From Bdellovibrionales bacterium (GTDB taxonomy: Bacteria; Bdellovibrionota; Bacteriovoracia; Bacteriovoracales; Bacteriovoracaceae), in assembly GCA_030633015.1 (NCBI GenBank), contig DAOVTR010000064.1, positions 1-7,798 of the forward strand: DNA of 7,798 nucleotides. Direction: 5' to 3'. A model generated the notes under the pieces. It searched no databases, was not told the origin of the DNA, and saw only the letters and a list, made by a program, of their open reading frames with translations. Shown here piece by piece: positions 5,704 to 7,798 of the stretch (positions are counted from its first letter, which is position 1; each line of letters begins with the position of its first letter). The position numbers and the translations under genes are program-made.

Positions 5704-7470
5704 TTATGATTTCTTTTGTTTGTTTGTTTGTTTTTCTTCTTTTTGTTCTTTGATATTCATCTCTTTTTTAAGGCGAGCTGATTCTTCATCTGCTTTTGTT
5801 TTAGCTGCATTTACACATCTACGCAGCAGTTTTCTTTGATTTTCATCTATTGAATGTATCAGACATCTATAGGTATATTTAAAATCTCCAAAAACAGTTT
5901 TAATTGTTTTTAATGTTTTGGCCCTCATCTTATTTGGAACAACAGTTACATACATTAGTGTCGGAATATTAACCTGTAATACAGTATAATGATCAATTGG
6001 ATATCTCGAAGCAATATGTAAAATTGATTCTGATAAACCAGTCAAAAAAATTGTATCATCAACTGTGCCATGATAAAGACTGTCACTTAAATACAGCTGA
6101 ACAGCATGCTCCTCAAACGTCTTTCTATTTACTTTCAAATATTTAACTGGATCTTTTTGTTTTAAATTTTTTACCATTTGATCGATATGTTCCATTTTTT
6201 TTCTTTTCATCAATTCATATTTTTTTTCACAAGTGTCTTCAATAAAATTAGTGGTTAATTTTTTATCATTTGGCTTTAATTGAGCATAAGAGATTGAATC
6301 TTTTAAAGCTGCATTGCTTGTAAATGTATTATTAAAAGTATAAATTTCTGTTTTTAAATTATTCCACTTAACAGCACTTACTATCTCTTTTAATATTGAT
6401 AAATCATTGGTTCGATGAACAATTACGGGAAGTTTATTTTTCTTCCTTGATTCATCTCTCGCTTTTTGAAATTCAATTTGTTTTTTTGCAGCTTCATCAT
6501 CCAGTTTTTTTTCAGCTTCAAATTTATAAAAAATAATATCTGGTTTAAATTTAGTAATCTCTTTATCTGGATCAATGAATCTAGTTTGACAAATATATGA
6601 AAAATTATGTTCGAACAAATCTGCTTTAGATTGAAAATCAAGTTTTTTATCAATAATCAGCACTCTTAGCTCTTTTGATTTTTTTAAAAAACTTGCTTGC
6701 ACTTTAATCCAACTCTCAAATGTTTTTTGAGCATAACTAAGCTGTTCTTGATATAATGCTTCACTTTGTTCATCTTCTGAAGCTGACTGTTTAGAATCTT
6801 TTTTACGAGGTTCAACAAATTCAAAATCAGCATTAAACTGATAGGACATATATGATCTCGCTACAAACTTTAATGGCTCATGAATAATAATGCCACTATA
6901 TTTAAGATTTTTTTCTGGAACCTGAAACTTAAGAAAAAACCTATCTTTAGGTTTAAAATTAACAGATGTTTCAAAATCAATCTTATTTGAAGTTATTTTT
7001 GTAATTTTTGCAAGATATGATGCTTTAATTTTAAATTCTAAATCTGAAAACGCATAATCTGGATCTTTAATCTCTTCAGGAGCGAGAATAGTCAAAGGCT
7101 CATAAACCATTGGACCTATTTCGGCTTGTTTCAGATGATTAAAAAGAACCCCAGAATTAATGGCCTTTTTCATACTTGTTTCTCTATCATCAATACCCAA
7201 CAGTCCTACGACAACAATATTATTTACACTATTATCTGCTGATAATAATTTTATTAACTCCAAATGCTTTGCGGTATTACTGGAATAGTCAACGTATACA
7301 ATATCAGGCTTTTTAGATACGACAGTAAAAAAAAGATCCAAAGCAGAAACCTCTGGATTAAAAAGAGTCACAAATTTAATTTCAAAATAATCTAATCTTT
7401 TAAGGAAAAAATCTTGAATATTTTGCCAATACCTAAAATCATCACCTACATACAAAGCTTTTCTAATCAT
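5704..7470 (-). CDS. Receiver-like / PilZ-like twofold repeat protein, probable c-di-GMP or gliding-signal adaptor
   Basis: A soluble 588-aa product with no signal peptide or TM helix. It reads as two copies of one plan. Unit 1: a receiver-like domain (~3-125) with D10/D11 and the phosphoacceptor-like D61 (PDIVYVDYS), G89 where Thr/Ser is usual and possibly K114; then a PilZ-like barrel (~147-221, AKITKITSNKIDFE). A charged linker (~222-265) follows. Unit 2: receiver-like (~268-395, LRVLIIDKKLD, PDIIFYKFE) in which Lys316 replaces the phospho-Asp; then a PilZ-like domain (~452-556) ending YRCLIHSIDENQRKLLRR, a pattern typical of PilZ C-termini. Neither barrel has RxxxR, and the second motif is degenerate (GLSESI). 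The tail is Lys/Glu/Gln-rich. The ATG at 7470 begins directly with a receiver-type first strand; the ribosome site is weak. The domain reading is by eye; no gene name is recognised. Confidence 0.75.
   Translation of the reverse strand: MIRKALYVGDDFRYWQNIQDFFLKRLDYFEIKFVTLFNPEVSALDLFFTVVSKKPDIVYVDYSSNTAKHLELIKLLSADNSVNNIVVVGLLGIDDRETSMKKAINSGVLFNHLKQAEIGPMVYEPLTILAPEEIKDPDYAFSDLEFKIKASYLAKITKITSNKIDFETSVNFKPKDRFFLKFQVPEKNLKYSGIIIHEPLKFVARSYMSYQFNADFEFVEPRKKDSKQSASEDEQSEALYQEQLSYAQKTFESWIKVQASFLKKSKELRVLIIDKKLDFQSKADLFEHNFSYICQTRFIDPDKEITKFKPDIIFYKFEAEKKLDDEAAKKQIEFQKARDESRKKNKLPVIVHRTNDLSILKEIVSAVKWNNLKTEIYTFNNTFTSNAALKDSISYAQLKPNDKKLTTNFIEDTCEKKYELMKRKKMEHIDQMVKNLKQKDPVKYLKVNRKTFEEHAVQLYLSDSLYHGTVDDTIFLTGLSESILHIASRYPIDHYTVLQVNIPTLMYVTVVPNKMRAKTLKTIKTVFGDFKYTYRCLIHSIDENQRKLLRRCVNAAKTKADEESARLKKEMNIKEQKEEKQTNKQKKS
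5715..5734. repeat. tetranucleotide repeat (TTTG)4 plus TTTT
   Basis: Four TTTG units (5715-5730) followed by TTTT lie in the last codons of the 588-aa gene and encode part of its Gln/Asn/Lys tail. Loss or gain of one unit would change only the final residues and the stop position. Confidence 0.7.
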
Positions 7471-7523
7471 ATCTCAATCATTCCAATAAATAAGTCACCA
7501 AAAATAAATTACATTAAAATATT

Positions 7524-7552
7524 ATTATACTTTAATTATTAACTTTTATACA
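7524..7552 (-). promoter_or_regulatory. weak candidate promoter for the 588-aa gene
   Basis: On the reverse strand TATAAT (7529 to 7524) follows TGTATA (7552 to 7547) with 17 bp between. A second reverse-strand TATAAT lies at 7568-7563 with TTAGAT 17 bp upstream of it. Either could serve; the -35 matches are poor in both and the region is very AT-rich. Confidence 0.3.
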
Positions 7553-7661
7553 GATCAAATAAATTATAGTATATTTTTTCAATGAATCTAAGTTTCAAAA
7601 TATATTCTCCATCTAAAAGATTTTTTTTACAAGACAACAATAAACACTCAGGTAAAACAAA

Positions 7662-7721
7662 ATGTCCACACTCATGCAAGACTATAACACTCGGATACTA
7701 CGAATTGGGGAATTAATATGA
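7662..7721 (+). CDS. possible 19-aa leader peptide coupled to the secreted-protein gene
   Basis: ATG at 7662 opens a 19-codon frame (MSTLMQDYNTR...) whose TGA at 7719-7721 overlaps the ATG of the next gene as ATGA. AGGT begins 12 bases before the ATG. The ribosome site and the exact overlap are the only support. It is short enough to arise by chance and has no recognisable motif. Confidence 0.22.
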   Translation: MSTLMQDYNTRILRIGELI

Positions 7722-7798
7722 AAATATTTTTATTGGCCATCTATTTATACTCCTTTTCTCTTTTGGCAGCCTCTGTTGCCCCTAACGATGACAGTTAC
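7718..7798 (+). CDS. N-terminus of a secreted protein (3' end outside window)
   Basis: Only the first 27 codons are present. The N-terminus is a clear signal peptide: Lys2, a hydrophobic core (IFLLAIYLYSFSLL), then small residues A17-A18-S19-V20-A21. Signal peptidase I could cut after A18 or A21; a Pro at 22 makes the latter less favoured. There is no cysteine, so it is not a lipoprotein. GGGG (7707-7710) lies seven bases before the ATG. The gene is transcribed away from the 588-aa gene. Nothing in the visible part indicates function. Confidence 0.7.
   Translation, partial: MKIFLLAIYLYSFSLLAASVAPNDDSY

Overview
The window is very AT-rich with small intergenic gaps. Its most recognisable content is a set of genes like those of the myxobacterial Agl-Glt gliding machinery. 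A TPR lipoprotein is followed by an FHA / transmembrane / TonB-like (AgmX/PglI-type) protein, and PilZ and receiver proteins come after. This combination, with such low G+C, fits Bdellovibrionota (a Bacteriovorax/Halobacteriovorax-like predator or relative). The lineage is inferred from gene content, not from a marker gene. I see no rRNA, tRNA, CRISPR array, insertion sequence or phage gene.

Layout. Bases 2-3248 (+): a three-gene operon made of the C-terminus of a helical protein cut by the window edge, a TPR lipoprotein joined to it by an ATGA overlap, and a 618-aa FHA-TM-TonB-like protein 11 bp further on. Bases 3306-4822 (+): two tandem paralogous membrane proteins, each with four predicted TM helices and a C-terminal PilZ domain, overlapping at TAATG. 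Bases 4863-5177 (-): an ArsR-family repressor. Bases 5178-5320: a divergent control region with inverted repeats over candidate -10 boxes. Bases 5321-5686 (+): a CheY-like single-domain response regulator whose true start has no ATG, GTG or TTG. Bases 5704-7470 (-): a 588-aa protein that reads as a twofold repeat of receiver-like plus PilZ-like units. Bases 7471-7717: a divergent intergenic region with only weak signals and tiny ORFs. From 7718 (+): the first 27 codons of a secreted protein.

Working together (inference): the operon would supply envelope-spanning parts of a gliding or adhesion motor, with an outer-membrane TPR lipoprotein and an inner-membrane protein that carries a phosphothreonine reader in the cytoplasm and a TonB-like arm in the periplasm. 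The neighbouring PilZ, receiver and receiver-PilZ proteins suggest that c-di-GMP and phosphorelay signals converge here. Several of these sensor domains have lost canonical residues, so some may act as protein-protein modules rather than ligand binders. The ArsR / response-regulator pair looks like a separate small switch.
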